Shown in pieces: positions 10,606-18,034 of a stretch of DNA of 64,000 bases. The DNA comes from Novispirillum itersonii. GTDB lineage: Bacteria; Pseudomonadota; Alphaproteobacteria; Rhodospirillales; Rhodospirillaceae. The notes under the pieces are model-generated. The model was not told the origin of the DNA, made no database searches, and saw nothing but the letters and a program-made list of their open reading frames with translations. The stretch is taken from positions 1 through 64,000 of the forward strand of contig NZ_JACIIX010000008.1 of NCBI RefSeq assembly GCF_014205675.1. Reading direction: 5' to 3'. A program made the position numbers and the translations under genes. The number at the start of each line of letters is the position of its first letter. Within the stretch, counting starts at the first letter, position 1.

Positions 10606-11739
10606 TTAAAGCGGTGGCTCGCCGCCAAGGGCGGTCAGCAGGGCGGCCAGATCGTCCGGCATCGGGCTTTCAAAGCGCATCGGTTCCCCGGTGACAGGGT
10701 GGGTGAAGCCCAGAAGCCATGCGTGCAGAGCCTGCCGGGGAAAGGCTTCGGCGGCGGCGCGGGCCACGGGCGGCAGGCCGCGGACCCGTCGCCCGGCCCC
10801 ATACATCGGGTCCCCGATCAGGCCGTGGCCGATATGGGTCAGGTGAACGCGGATCTGGTGGGTCCGCCCGGTGGCAAGGCGGCATTCGATCAGGGCCACG
10901 GCGTCGCCGCACAGGGGCTGCAAGGTGCGGAACCGGGTCAGGGCCGGTTTGCCGCCGCTGCGCAGCAGGGCCATCTTCTGGCGGTTCTGCGGGCTGCGGC
11001 CGATGTTCCCTTCCACTTCCCCGGCGCGTGGCAGCGGGCACCCCCAGACGAGGGCCCAATAGGCACGCTCCGCCGACTTATCGGCAAACTGGGCGGACAG
11101 GCCGTGGTGAGCGCGGTCGCTTTTGGCGACCACCAGCAGGCCGGAGGTATCCTTGTCGATGCGGTGGACAATGCCGGGACGGCGGACCCCGCCGATGCCG
11201 GAGAGACGGTCTCCGCAATGATAGAGCAGGGCGTTGACCAGCGTACCGTCCGGGCTGCCGGGAGCCGGATGGACCACCAGTCCGGCGGGTTTGTCGATGA
11301 CGATCAGGTCATCGTCTTCATAGACCACGGTCAGCGGAATATTCTGCGGTACCGGCAGGGCCGGGACCGCGGCAGGCAGGTTTACCACGCCCTGCTGTGC
11401 GGGTTTGACCCGGACCGAGGGGTCCACTATGGTGACGCCGTCCAGACTGACCTGTCCGTCAAGGATCAGCGCCTTCAGGCGCGACCGCGACAGTGACGGG
11501 GCAGCTTCGGCCAGCCATTTATCCAGCCGCGTTCCAGCCTGTTCCGGGCTGACCGGCGGCAGGGTAAAGGGGCCTTCCCCCGGGGGATCTCCGGCGGGGG
11601 CGGCCTCTGTATCCTCTTCCGGCAGGTCATCGTCAGCCATATCATCGGCGGCGTAGACCAGATCGTCATCCCAGTCGGCACCGGGCGAACCGGAGGTCGG
11701 GGAGGGCTGCGGACGGGTGGGGGGCTTGGATCGGGGCAC
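10606..11739 (-). CDS. RluA/RluD-family 23S rRNA pseudouridine synthase
   Basis: Isomerises uridines in 23S rRNA. An acidic low-complexity N-terminus (residues 1-60) precedes an S4 RNA-binding domain (GTRLDKWLAEAAPSLSRSRLKALI, ~69-115) and the catalytic domain with D195 in HRIDKDTSGLLVVAKS. Later motifs GRTHQIRVH and GDPMYG are standard. RluD is the closest well-known type, but the exact target uridines cannot be read. The start is uncertain: GTG 11739 gives 377 residues and keeps the acidic tail; ATG 11640 gives 344 residues. Neither has a good Shine-Dalgarno. It is divergent from the next gene. Confidence 0.88.
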   Translation of the reverse strand: MPRSKPPTRPQPSPTSGSPGADWDDDLVYAADDMADDDLPEEDTEAAPAGDPPGEGPFTLPPVSPEQAGTRLDKWLAEAAPSLSRSRLKALILDGQVSLDGVTIVDPSVRVKPAQQGVVNLPAAVPALPVPQNIPLTVVYEDDDLIVIDKPAGLVVHPAPGSPDGTLVNALLYHCGDRLSGIGGVRRPGIVHRIDKDTSGLLVVAKSDRAHHGLSAQFADKSAERAYWALVWGCPLPRAGEVEGNIGRSPQNRQKMALLRSGGKPALTRFRTLQPLCGDAVALIECRLATGRTHQIRVHLTHIGHGLIGDPMYGAGRRVRGLPPVARAAAEAFPRQALHAWLLGFTHPVTGEPMRFESPMPDDLAALLTALGGEPPL

Positions 11740-11823
11740 GGACAGGACTCTGAGTACGGGGTTGCGCGGCAGCAGGGGCTGACCGTCGGCACCCCGGTTT
11801 CCGTTGAGGATCGGACCCCTGAC

Positions 11824-12336
11824 ATGACGACGAACCGCGATAACGACGATACCGAACAGGACGCTTTCGATCACCAGCATGCCCGGAGGCTGCGGACGGT
11901 CAAGACCATTGCCTTGGGCATGGCGGCGTTGATTGTGGTGGGCATCGCTGCTCTTGGCTATGGGATGTATTCCAAGGCCGATAAGCTTGGCAAGCCTGCT
12001 GATGCGGCAGCGGTGCCGCCGGTGCAGCCGGTGGCGGGGGTTCCGGTGGCCGGGGCCCCGGCCATGCACGGCCCGGCGGTGACGCTGCCGGTGTTCGGCT
12101 CGATCACCCTTGATGCCATGGACAGCGCGGAAATCGTTGATGTCCAGACCTCCGGGACCATCCTGACGGTGACGGTTCTGGAAAACACCGGTCCCAGCCT
12201 GCACATCATCGATCTGACTGCCGGGCGGGTTCTGGGGCGGATCAGCCTGAAGGCACCGCAGGGGGTGACACAAGGGATGCCGCAGCAGCAGGGGCAGGCG
12301 CCGCATCCGGCCCGGACGCCGGTTCCGGTGCGCTGA
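11824..12336 (+). CDS. Single-pass membrane protein of unknown function
   Basis: 170 residues: a charged N-terminus, one transmembrane helix (about residues 28-50, TIALGMAALIVVGIAALGYGMY), a proline/alanine/valine-rich linker, then a small beta-rich domain (SITLDAMDSAEIVDVQ ... ILTVTVLENTGPSLHIIDL). I recognise no catalytic motif. Small membrane proteins of this kind are often found next to RluA-type synthases in alphaproteobacteria. It is divergent from rluD and only 9 bases ahead of the JAMM gene, so the two are probably co-transcribed. Confidence 0.6.
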   Translation: MTTNRDNDDTEQDAFDHQHARRLRTVKTIALGMAALIVVGIAALGYGMYSKADKLGKPADAAAVPPVQPVAGVPVAGAPAMHGPAVTLPVFGSITLDAMDSAEIVDVQTSGTILTVTVLENTGPSLHIIDLTAGRVLGRISLKAPQGVTQGMPQQQGQAPHPARTPVPVR

Positions 12337-12345
12337 GGTCTGATC

Positions 12346-12888
12346 ATGGCGGAGTGTCCGGTCTTCCGGTGGCGGTCTCCGCGATCGGTGCTCTTGCCTG
12401 AGGATTCGTTCCGGCTGGTCTGCCGGGAGGCTGCCGGAGCGTTTCCGGCAGAGGCCTGTGGCCTGTTGATCGGGCAGGGGGCGCGGATTGACCGCGTTCT
12501 GCCGATGGTCAATCAGGCAGCCGATCCTGACCGTTTTGAGATTGCGCCGTCGGATCTCTTCGCGGCCCACCGTCATGCCCGGGCAGAGGGGCTGGCGGTG
12601 ACCGGCCACTATCATTCTCATCCCAACGGCCTTGCCGGGCCAAGTCAGCGCGATGCTGAGGCGATTGCCGATCTGTCGGCTTGGTGGCTGATTGTGGCGG
12701 TGGCCCCTGATACGGGGCAGGTGACGGGGGTTTCGGCTTGGCATCCATCGGTTCCTCCGGCGGCTGCCGGTTACGGGGGGGGCGATCACCGCGTTGATTA
12801 CCAAAGAAACCGGGGCTTTCAGCCGGTCTCCCTGCTGATTGTCCGGGGCCTTAAACCGGCGGGAATAAAAAAAGAGAAGGGTTTGTAA
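12346..12888 (+). CDS. JAMM/MPN+ (Mov34/PAD-1) family metalloprotease
   Basis: 180 residues. The zinc-binding JAMM motif is complete: E36 (EACGLLIG), H90-S-H92-P (GHYHSHPNG), S100 and D103 (PSQRD). Bacterial members cleave isopeptide or small-protein C-terminal bonds, or act in sulfur-carrier processing, so a hydrolase role is well founded while the substrate is unknown. The C-terminal ~45 residues after WHPS are atypical and may be poorly conserved. Start: ATG 12346 with a weak GAGGT. It follows the membrane protein gene by 9 bases. No ubiquitin-like or cysteine biosynthesis gene is adjacent. Confidence 0.8.
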   Translation: MAECPVFRWRSPRSVLLPEDSFRLVCREAAGAFPAEACGLLIGQGARIDRVLPMVNQAADPDRFEIAPSDLFAAHRHARAEGLAVTGHYHSHPNGLAGPSQRDAEAIADLSAWWLIVAVAPDTGQVTGVSAWHPSVPPAAAGYGGGDHRVDYQRNRGFQPVSLLIVRGLKPAGIKKEKGL

Positions 12889-12896
12889 AAAGTGTC

Positions 12897-12925
12897 TTGA
12901 CGCAGTCGGCCCCAGCGTCTAAAAA
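12897..12925 (+). promoter_or_regulatory. Promoter of the tRNA-Glu cluster
   Basis: TTGACG, 17-base spacer, TAAAAA, 20 bases before the first tRNA. Good sigma-70 spacing; it starts just 8 bases after the preceding stop codon. Confidence 0.7.
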
Positions 12926-12944
12926 CCGCTCCTCTTCAGGCCGC

Positions 12945-13020
12945 GTCCCCATCGTCTAGAGGCCTAGGACACCGCCCTTTCACGGCGATAACCGGGGTTC
13001 GAATCCCCGTGGGGACGCCA
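12945..13020 (+). tRNA. tRNA-Glu, anticodon UUC (copy 1 of 3)
   Basis: 76 bases with encoded CCA: acceptor GTCCCCA/TGGGGAC, anticodon loop CTTTCAC with TTC, T arm CCGGGGTTCGAATCCCCG. Identical to copies 2 and 3. Confidence 0.97.
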
Positions 13021-13075
13021 CTGAAGAGACTGGGAGAAATCCCGCCCCGGCAGGGTTATGCACCATCTGCGGTCT

Positions 13076-13151
13076 GTCCCCATCGTCTAGAGGCCTAGGA
13101 CACCGCCCTTTCACGGCGATAACCGGGGTTCGAATCCCCGTGGGGACGCCA
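13076..13151 (+). tRNA. tRNA-Glu, anticodon UUC (copy 2 of 3)
   Basis: Identical in all 76 bases to copy 1 and separated from it by 55 bases. Spacer sequence differs, so the copies look maintained by gene conversion or recent duplication. Confidence 0.97.
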
Positions 13152-13193
13152 CCGCAGGATGGAGCAAAAACTGACCGGGACCGCACAGGCCGC

Positions 13194-13269
13194 GTCCCCA
13201 TCGTCTAGAGGCCTAGGACACCGCCCTTTCACGGCGATAACCGGGGTTCGAATCCCCGTGGGGACGCCA
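13194..13269 (+). tRNA. tRNA-Glu, anticodon UUC (copy 3 of 3)
   Basis: Identical to the two preceding copies; 42-base spacer. The same GGCCGC precedes copies 1 and 3. Confidence 0.97.
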
Positions 13270-13319
13270 CCTGAGCGTCTGATTCGAGAGTTGCGCTAAT
13301 TTTCGACTCTATTTTTATG

Positions 13320-13347
13320 GGCTGCCGTATGGCGGCCTTTTTTCTTT
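13320..13347 (+). terminator. Terminator of the tRNA-Glu cluster
   Basis: GGCTGCC, loop GTAT, GGCGGCC, then TTTTTTCTTTT. A weaker AGAGT/ACTCT hairpin with five T just upstream (about 13288-13316) may assist. Confidence 0.85.
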
Positions 13348-13495
13348 TACGCACCTGCGATACTCTATTTCCCCCGCTGCATGACCCCGGGTGGCTTTCC
13401 GCTGCTGTGGCGGTCCACCCCGGTAAACGCGTACCCCGGCCTGCCGGTCAATCCGACCGTCTCCCGGCGCGGCGGGCGTTATAAGGGGAGGGTGT

Positions 13496-13894
13496 ATGCG
13501 CTTCGGTTACACGATTGTTTACGTCAGTGATGTTCCTGCCTCTCTGGCTTTCTTTGGCCGGGCCTTTGGGGTGGAAACGCGGTATCTGCTCGATAGCTCG
13601 GATTATGGTGAGCTGGCAACCGGCGAAACCGTTCTCGCTTTTGCCGCCCATACTGTGGCAGCAGGGCTTCTGCCCGCCGGATATGTTGCCGCAGACTCTT
13701 CGGAAAAGCCTTTGGGCATGGAAGTGACGCTGATCACCGATGATGTCGGGGCCGCCTATGATCGGGCGATGACCGCCGGGGCGGTTTCGCTTCACCCTCC
13801 GACCCTTCAGCCATGGGGGCAGACGGTGGCGCATCTGCGCTGTCCGGATGGTCTTCTGGTGGAACTCTGCACGCCGATGGCACCGCCGGAGTGA
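13496..13894 (+). CDS. VOC superfamily (glyoxalase/bleomycin-resistance-like) protein
   Basis: 132 residues forming two beta-alpha-beta-beta-beta modules. It opens with FGYTIVYVSDVPASLAFFGRAFG, the typical VOC first motif, and ends with VAHLRCPDGLLVELCTPM, which supplies the final glutamate metal ligand (E of VELC). Substrate cannot be inferred; members include glyoxalases, dioxygenases and antibiotic-binding proteins. Start: ATG 13496 with AGGGGAGGG nearby. It stands alone between the tRNA-Glu cluster and the tmRNA gene. Confidence 0.8.
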   Translation: MRFGYTIVYVSDVPASLAFFGRAFGVETRYLLDSSDYGELATGETVLAFAAHTVAAGLLPAGYVAADSSEKPLGMEVTLITDDVGAAYDRAMTAGAVSLHPPTLQPWGQTVAHLRCPDGLLVELCTPMAPPE

Positions 13895-13959
13895 CCCGGC
13901 TTTCGCTGAGGCCCTGCGTCTCCGGTTCTGTTTAATTTCCGGCAGGGGCGCACTAACTC

Positions 13960-13987
13960 TTGCGCAGCGCGGCGCAGCCTCTATATT
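13960..13987 (+). promoter_or_regulatory. Promoter of the tmRNA gene
   Basis: TTGCGC, 16-base spacer, TATATT, placing the transcript start near 13994, right at the first hairpin of the acceptor piece. Confidence 0.6.
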
Positions 13988-13989
13988 GG

Positions 13990-14075
13990 GGGTGCCGGGC
14001 TTGCCCGGCTATGATGCTAAACCCGTCACGGAATAGACGTTACGGACCCGGGGGCGGTACCCGGCGTCTCCACCA
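13990..14075 (+). ncRNA. ssrA: Permuted two-piece tmRNA: acceptor (3') piece
   Basis: The gene is circularly permuted as in alphaproteobacteria, with the alanine-accepting 3' part first. It begins with the hairpin GCCGGGC-TT-GCCCGGC (13994-14009) and ends with a T arm, CGTCTCC, discriminator A and CCA at 14073-14075. CGTCTCC (14065-14071) pairs with GGGGACG at the start of the coding piece (14125-14131) to rebuild the tRNA-like acceptor stem, with one G-U pair. The intervening 14076-14124 is expected to be removed by processing. The exact 5' end is inferred from the promoter. Confidence 0.9.
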
Positions 14076-14124
14076 AATTTTCTGCCTGCCCTGTCTACAG
14101 GGCCTTGCAAAGGGCAGGAAGCAT

Positions 14125-14300
14125 GGGGACGAAACAGGATCGACGTGCGTAGTAAAGGTTTCGGCTGTATCCGGCATGGTATCCACCGTCATCGGGCCAA
14201 TCACAACAAGTGCCAACGACAACGTTGAACTTGCCGCTGCCGCTTAATTGCCGGTAAGCGCGGTCCGGGGGGCACCGGGCAACAGAAGCCCCCCACTTTA
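14125..14300 (+). ncRNA. ssrA: Permuted two-piece tmRNA: coding (5') piece
   Basis: Starts GGGGACGAAACAGGATCGACG, the conserved tmRNA 5' half of the tRNA-like domain, and includes the tag reading frame at 14212-14247. After the tag, TTGCCGGT and ACCGGGCAA can pair, and GGGGGGC/GCCCCCC (14267-14294) forms a stem near the 3' end that may also terminate transcription. It rescues stalled ribosomes by trans-translation. The 3' boundary is approximate. Confidence 0.9.
14212..14247 (+). other. tmRNA proteolysis tag reading frame (ANDNVELAAAA)
   Basis: Resume codon GCC followed by codons for ANDNVELAAAA and TAA. With the alanine carried by the tmRNA the appended tag is A-ANDNVELAAAA. AND(N) at the start and small hydrophobic residues at the end are what alpha-type SspB and ClpX recognise. 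The tag is short for the group. Confidence 0.9.
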
Positions 14301-14531
14301 TTCTGGCTGACACTGTCTTTTGGGGTAAGGCTTTCAGGCTGACCGGAAAGCAGATGAGGCTGGCACAGCAGGCCCGCAGCAGGGCGCTGCCCGATGCCGC
14401 CGGATGTTCAGCTGTGTGGTTTCCGGCCGCCGCTGTGTGCCTGTGCTGAGTGTGCCCGTGGCAACGGTGGATCCGGCCCGGGTTTTCGGCGTGGCGGTAT
14501 GTGCCACGCCTTATCAGGCGGAGTGGTGCAG

Positions 14532-15059
14532 GTGGATACACCGGGTATTCAATATGAAATGTTGGTGGAACGGGCGCTACGCGGCGTTCTGCGTGATGCG
14601 TTGCGTCTGGTTGTGGCCAGCGGACTGCCGGGGCAGCACCACTTTTACATCACATTCCGGACCACCCATGCCGATGTGGCGATTCCGCCGCGCCTGCGGG
14701 CCCAGTATCCGGAAGAGATGACCATCGTCCTTCAGCACCAGTATTGGAATCTGGAAGTGCATGAGGACTGGTTCTCTGTCGAACTGTCGTTCCAGGGCAA
14801 GGCGGAGCGGCTGGTTGTGCCGTTTGAGGCCGTGACCGGCTTTGCCGATCCGCATGCCCAGTTCGGTTTGCAGTTTCAGGGCGGTCTGGCGGCGGATGCC
14901 GATCTCTATGACGACGACGACTTCGACGACGCTGAAGATTTTTCCGATTCGCCGTCCCTGTTTGAGGCCGACAATGCCGACGAGGTGGTGAAGGACCGGA
15001 ATGCTGCGGATGCGTCCGACAGCAAGGTCGTGACCCTGGACGCGTTCCGGCGCAAGTAA
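14532..15059 (+). CDS. sspB: ClpXP adaptor SspB, alphaproteobacterial type
   Basis: 175 residues from GTG 14532, chosen because GGCGGAG lies 8 bases upstream and the family motif starts at once (QYEMLVERALRGVLRDALRLV). The fold core is GLPGQHHFYITFRTTHADVAIP, YPEEMTIVLQHQYWNLEV and RLVVPFEAVTGFADPHAQFGL. A long acidic linker (LYDDDDFDDAEDFSD) leads to the C-terminal tail VVTLDAFRRK, the expected ClpX-docking peptide. It tethers tagged proteins to ClpXP. It lies only 230 bases after the tmRNA gene, a fitting pairing of tag and tag reader. Confidence 0.9.
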   Translation: MDTPGIQYEMLVERALRGVLRDALRLVVASGLPGQHHFYITFRTTHADVAIPPRLRAQYPEEMTIVLQHQYWNLEVHEDWFSVELSFQGKAERLVVPFEAVTGFADPHAQFGLQFQGGLAADADLYDDDDFDDAEDFSDSPSLFEADNADEVVKDRNAADASDSKVVTLDAFRRK

Positions 15060-15127
15060 TGGCGGTATCTGTCCTGATTGGTTTCAGGGGATTACCGGCT
15101 ATATTGTAATCCATTGAATATTTACAT

Positions 15128-15166
15128 ATGCGGAGATCGTTATAAACGAACGGTCTCCGCATTTTC
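15128..15166 (+). terminator. Terminator of sspB
   Basis: GCGGAGATCGTT-ATA-AACGAACGGTCTCCGC forms a long stem followed by ATTTTCATTT. Confidence 0.8.
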
Positions 15167-15500
15167 ATTTGTTTTGGCACACACGGAAAAAGTGGGGTAT
15201 AACCTTCGAACAAATATAAGTCCTTCGTCGATTTGTATAAAACAAACGTCTTATAACCGTAAGGTGCGGACACAAGGCAAATCGATTAAGATCCTCAAAG
15301 GTTTGGGGGTCCGCCACCGGTCCACGGCGGGGAAGAGCTGAGAACAGCCACTAAAAAGGCTGGACCGCGCAAAGGGGGAGACCCGGCCGGATCGTGCAAC
15401 GGCAGAACGCACGACTCACGGCCGGTCTTGGCACGGGATGCATGCGGCAGACGGAGGGGGATCTCCCTGCGGCATGCGGAAACGGGGAGGAGCGCTGACG
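15167..15500. other. Gene-free region before the GGDEF/EAL-like gene
   Basis: About 330 bases. The AT-rich part at 15170-15300 is the likely promoter region of the next gene. No other feature is visible. Confidence 0.4.
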
Positions 15501-16928
15501 ATGTCGAGCGCAGAACTGATTCTCGATCAGGCATTGGCGGCACCCACGGGCGGAAAGTCCGGGGTTGAGCGGCTGAGAGAAGAACTGCTGTCGAAAACGG
15601 CGGATGTTCTTCACCGCATGGCAGACCGCATTTATGCGGCTGATCTGATTGAGCCCGAGGTCTCGGCACTGGGGCCACGCTTCGGTCTTGATAACATGCT
15701 GAAGACTTGCCTGCGCCATGCGGAAAGTGGCGGTGGCGTCAGCATTGTGCCGCTGCACCTTTATTCCCTGCAAGAACTGAAGCTGGCGTTCGGAACCGAA
15801 TGGCCCCGCCTGTCTGCAAAAGCAATGAAGGTGGTGGAAATCGTCCTGCGGAAGCGCCTTGGTCCGGCGGATACGTTCCTGCGCCATGCTGACAATGCCT
15901 TTGTCGTTTATATGGGCGGAGAACACGCCGAGCAGGCGCCGCAGCGTGCCAGCCGTATTCTCGGCGAACTGCGCCAGAACCTGCTGGGGCCATCGACCCC
16001 GCAGGGAAAATCCTTTGGCATCCAGCTGGAGCGGGTGACGTTCGGCGATCTGCTGTCAAAAGGAATTTCACCGGAGCCTGCGCCGGTGGCGGATACGTCT
16101 CTGGCGGTGGCGGTCAGCGCCCCGCAGGTGGAGCTGTCGGTGGGAGAAGTCGCTGCCCGCCTGCACAAGCAGTTGTCCTTCAGCTTCTCTCCGGTCTGGG
16201 CTCCGGGGCAGGAGATGGTGACCGGCTATCAGGCCCTCGCCCGGCGGCATACTGATTATGGCATTTACCGTGGGAAGTGGGTGCTGAACGGCGGGTACGA
16301 AGATCCGTTTTCACTGGGTGTTGATCTGCGGATCATTGAAGCGGTGGCGCAGCAGATCACCCGTCTGAAGGATCTGCCGACCCTGCCGAAACTGTCCCTG
16401 CCGCTGCATAACCGCTCCCTGTTGGGCCGGAACCGGGACCGGATCCTGCAATCACTGGATAACAATGTACCGAGAGCCCTGCGGGCCGGAGTTGTTCCGG
16501 AGATTGTCGGGATCCTTGATGCCCATCCGCTGACGCTGCTGCCTGATACGATTGCGGAACTGCGGGCCCTGTTCGGTCAGGTGCATGTGCGGATCCTGCA
16601 TGGCGGGCTGGAAGCCATTGCCCCCCATCTGGGGCGGGCCGACGGGATTGGGATTGATATGAACGAACTGGGCCGCCATGGGGCGACGGCGTCACAGCGG
16701 CGTCTGGCGCTGAAGGAGTTCGGCGCGGCGGTCAAGGCACTGAAGGTTAAGGTGCCGCAGGACCGCTATGTGTGGGATCTGCATTCTGCCGGAGAAATTA
16801 AACTGGCGACGGCGGAAGGTTTCACCATCATCTCCGGCGCTGCCGTGGGGATTGAGGATGCGCAGCCCCGGGCCCCGTTCGGTCTGGCCGCAGATACGAT
16901 CGGCCTGAAGAAAGGCGGAAAGTCCTGA
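15501..16928 (+). CDS. Degenerate GGDEF/EAL-like protein of unknown function
   Basis: 475 residues from ATG 15501, preceded by GGGAGGAG. The first half contains a segment resembling a GGDEF half-site (FLRHADNAFVVYMGG, about residues 126-140) but without GGDEF. The second half follows the order of an EAL domain: SFSFSPVWAPGQEMVTGYQALARR in place of the QP..EALlR motif, then VPEIVGIL, DGIGIDMNEL and GFTIISGAAVG. The glutamate of EAL and the metal-binding residues are absent, so cyclic-di-GMP synthesis or hydrolysis is unlikely; a binding or structural role is possible. This is inference from motif order. It is monocistronic. Confidence 0.5.
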   Translation: MSSAELILDQALAAPTGGKSGVERLREELLSKTADVLHRMADRIYAADLIEPEVSALGPRFGLDNMLKTCLRHAESGGGVSIVPLHLYSLQELKLAFGTEWPRLSAKAMKVVEIVLRKRLGPADTFLRHADNAFVVYMGGEHAEQAPQRASRILGELRQNLLGPSTPQGKSFGIQLERVTFGDLLSKGISPEPAPVADTSLAVAVSAPQVELSVGEVAARLHKQLSFSFSPVWAPGQEMVTGYQALARRHTDYGIYRGKWVLNGGYEDPFSLGVDLRIIEAVAQQITRLKDLPTLPKLSLPLHNRSLLGRNRDRILQSLDNNVPRALRAGVVPEIVGILDAHPLTLLPDTIAELRALFGQVHVRILHGGLEAIAPHLGRADGIGIDMNELGRHGATASQRRLALKEFGAAVKALKVKVPQDRYVWDLHSAGEIKLATAEGFTIISGAAVGIEDAQPRAPFGLAADTIGLKKGGKS

Positions 16929-16966
16929 GGGTGCTTTGAAAAACCCTCTGTCGTGGCAAAGAACAG

Positions 16967-16990
16967 AAAGGGGCGCATGACGCCCCTTTT
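16967..16990. terminator. Bidirectional hairpin between convergent genes
   Basis: AAAGGGGCG-CATGA-CGCCCCTTTT, a perfect stem with A and T flanks between the GGDEF/EAL-like gene and the CoA-binding gene. Confidence 0.85.
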
Positions 16991-17010
16991 CTGTGTCCGG
17001 ACGGAAGGGA

Positions 17011-17490
17011 TCAGGCGTGCTCGAGCTCGATCTTGGGGCAGCGGTCCATGATCACCGTCAGTCCGGCAGCCTCAGCCCGGCAGGCGGCGGCATCATCCCG
17101 GACTCCCAGCTGCATCCACACCACACGGATCTTCCGGCCTTCGGGCAGGGTTTGGTTCAGGCCGATGATCTCGTCGGTCAGGGCGGCGGCGGCGTCAGAG
17201 TTCCGGAAGATATCGACCATATCAATCGGGTCAGGGATCGCAGACAGGTCGGCGTATACCGTTTCCCCGAGAAGGGTCTGCCCGGCCAGACCGGGATTGA
17301 CCGGGATCACCCGGAACCCCCGGCCCTGCAAAAACGCCATCACGTGATAGCTGGGGCGGTCTGCCTTGGCGGAAATCCCGATCAGGGCAATGGTCCGGAC
17401 GGCCCCCAGGATGATCCGGGTATGCCCGTCCGGGTAAGGCACCGGGGCATCGGCGGTAAGGGCGGCATGGGAAAATGCGGGCAGAATCAC
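17011..17490 (-). CDS. CoA-binding domain protein (YccU-like)
   Basis: 159 residues forming one Rossmann-type CoA-binding domain: TIALIGISAKADRPSYHVMAFLQGRGFRVIPVNPG, then DIFRNSDAA and VVWMQLGVRDDAAA, ending in DRCPKIELEH. Members resemble the CoA-binding part of succinyl-CoA synthetase but lack catalytic domains; the cellular role is unknown. GTG 17490 was chosen because GGAGG lies 7 bases before it; another GTG at 17517 has none. It is 49 bases downstream of the DUF3775 gene on the same strand, so probably an operon. Confidence 0.8.
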   Translation of the reverse strand: MILPAFSHAALTADAPVPYPDGHTRIILGAVRTIALIGISAKADRPSYHVMAFLQGRGFRVIPVNPGLAGQTLLGETVYADLSAIPDPIDMVDIFRNSDAAAALTDEIIGLNQTLPEGRKIRVVWMQLGVRDDAAACRAEAAGLTVIMDRCPKIELEHA

Positions 17491-17539
17491 GGGGTGGCCT
17501 CCGGTCTGTGGGGGCACCAGTGTAGCGGATTGTGCCAGA

Positions 17540-18034
17540 TTACAGAACCAGCCGTCCGGGGTCGTCGATCTGATGCCCCAGCATATCCAGACCTTCGGTC
17601 AGGTAGTCGGCGGCCAGCGGGGTTCCGCACAGATAATCGGCGCCATCCCGTTCCTCCAGAATCTCGGTGGCAGCCTGTCGGGCCTCCTTCCAGCTGTTGC
17701 GGGCATAATCACCGCGCCCGACCCACAGGAGAGCGACCAGAGTTGCCATCTGCTCGGTATTCAGCAGGGACAGGGCACTGTGCAGGTCGTCATAGGGGGT
17801 ATCTTCGCTGCCGCAGGCGGGAAGGTAATCACTCTCGAGATCGGGAAGCTGGAGGGTGTCGTCCGCCGGTTCCGGATGTGTATCAATGGCGGCGTCAAAC
17901 TCTCTGGCTCTGGCGATGATATAAGCCAGAGTGGGGCCGGAAATGTTCAGCGGAACTGCCGGACGCTCCGATGCCGGAGAGAGGATCTGGCGGGCAGGCC
18001 GGAGGGGGAACGGATGAGGCTGGCGGTCACGCAT
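17540..18034 (-). CDS. DUF3775 family protein
   Basis: 164 residues. The N-terminal ~30 residues are basic and variable; the conserved part is LNISGPTLAYIIARAREFDA, followed by a helical core ending in LNTEQMATLVALLWVGRGDYARNSWKEARQAATE. Mostly found in alphaproteobacteria; function unknown. ATG 18034 has GGAG 9 bases upstream; a much longer open frame to 18337 is non-coding in character. Likely first gene of a two-gene operon with the CoA-binding protein. Confidence 0.75.
   Translation of the reverse strand: MRDRQPHPFPLRPARQILSPASERPAVPLNISGPTLAYIIARAREFDAAIDTHPEPADDTLQLPDLESDYLPACGSEDTPYDDLHSALSLLNTEQMATLVALLWVGRGDYARNSWKEARQAATEILEERDGADYLCGTPLAADYLTEGLDMLGHQIDDPGRLVL

Noticed and set aside
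12980-13201. 73-codon ORF across the tRNA-Glu genes
   Set aside because: Antisense reading of tRNA copies; the peptide is a tRNA artefact.
12945-13269. CRISPR-like array from three regularly spaced repeats
   Set aside because: The 76-base repeats are tRNA-Glu genes. No other spaced repeats of CRISPR type were seen in the window.
13960-14247. 95-codon protein ending in the tmRNA tag
   Set aside because: Only the last 11 codons are translated, as the tag of the permuted tmRNA.
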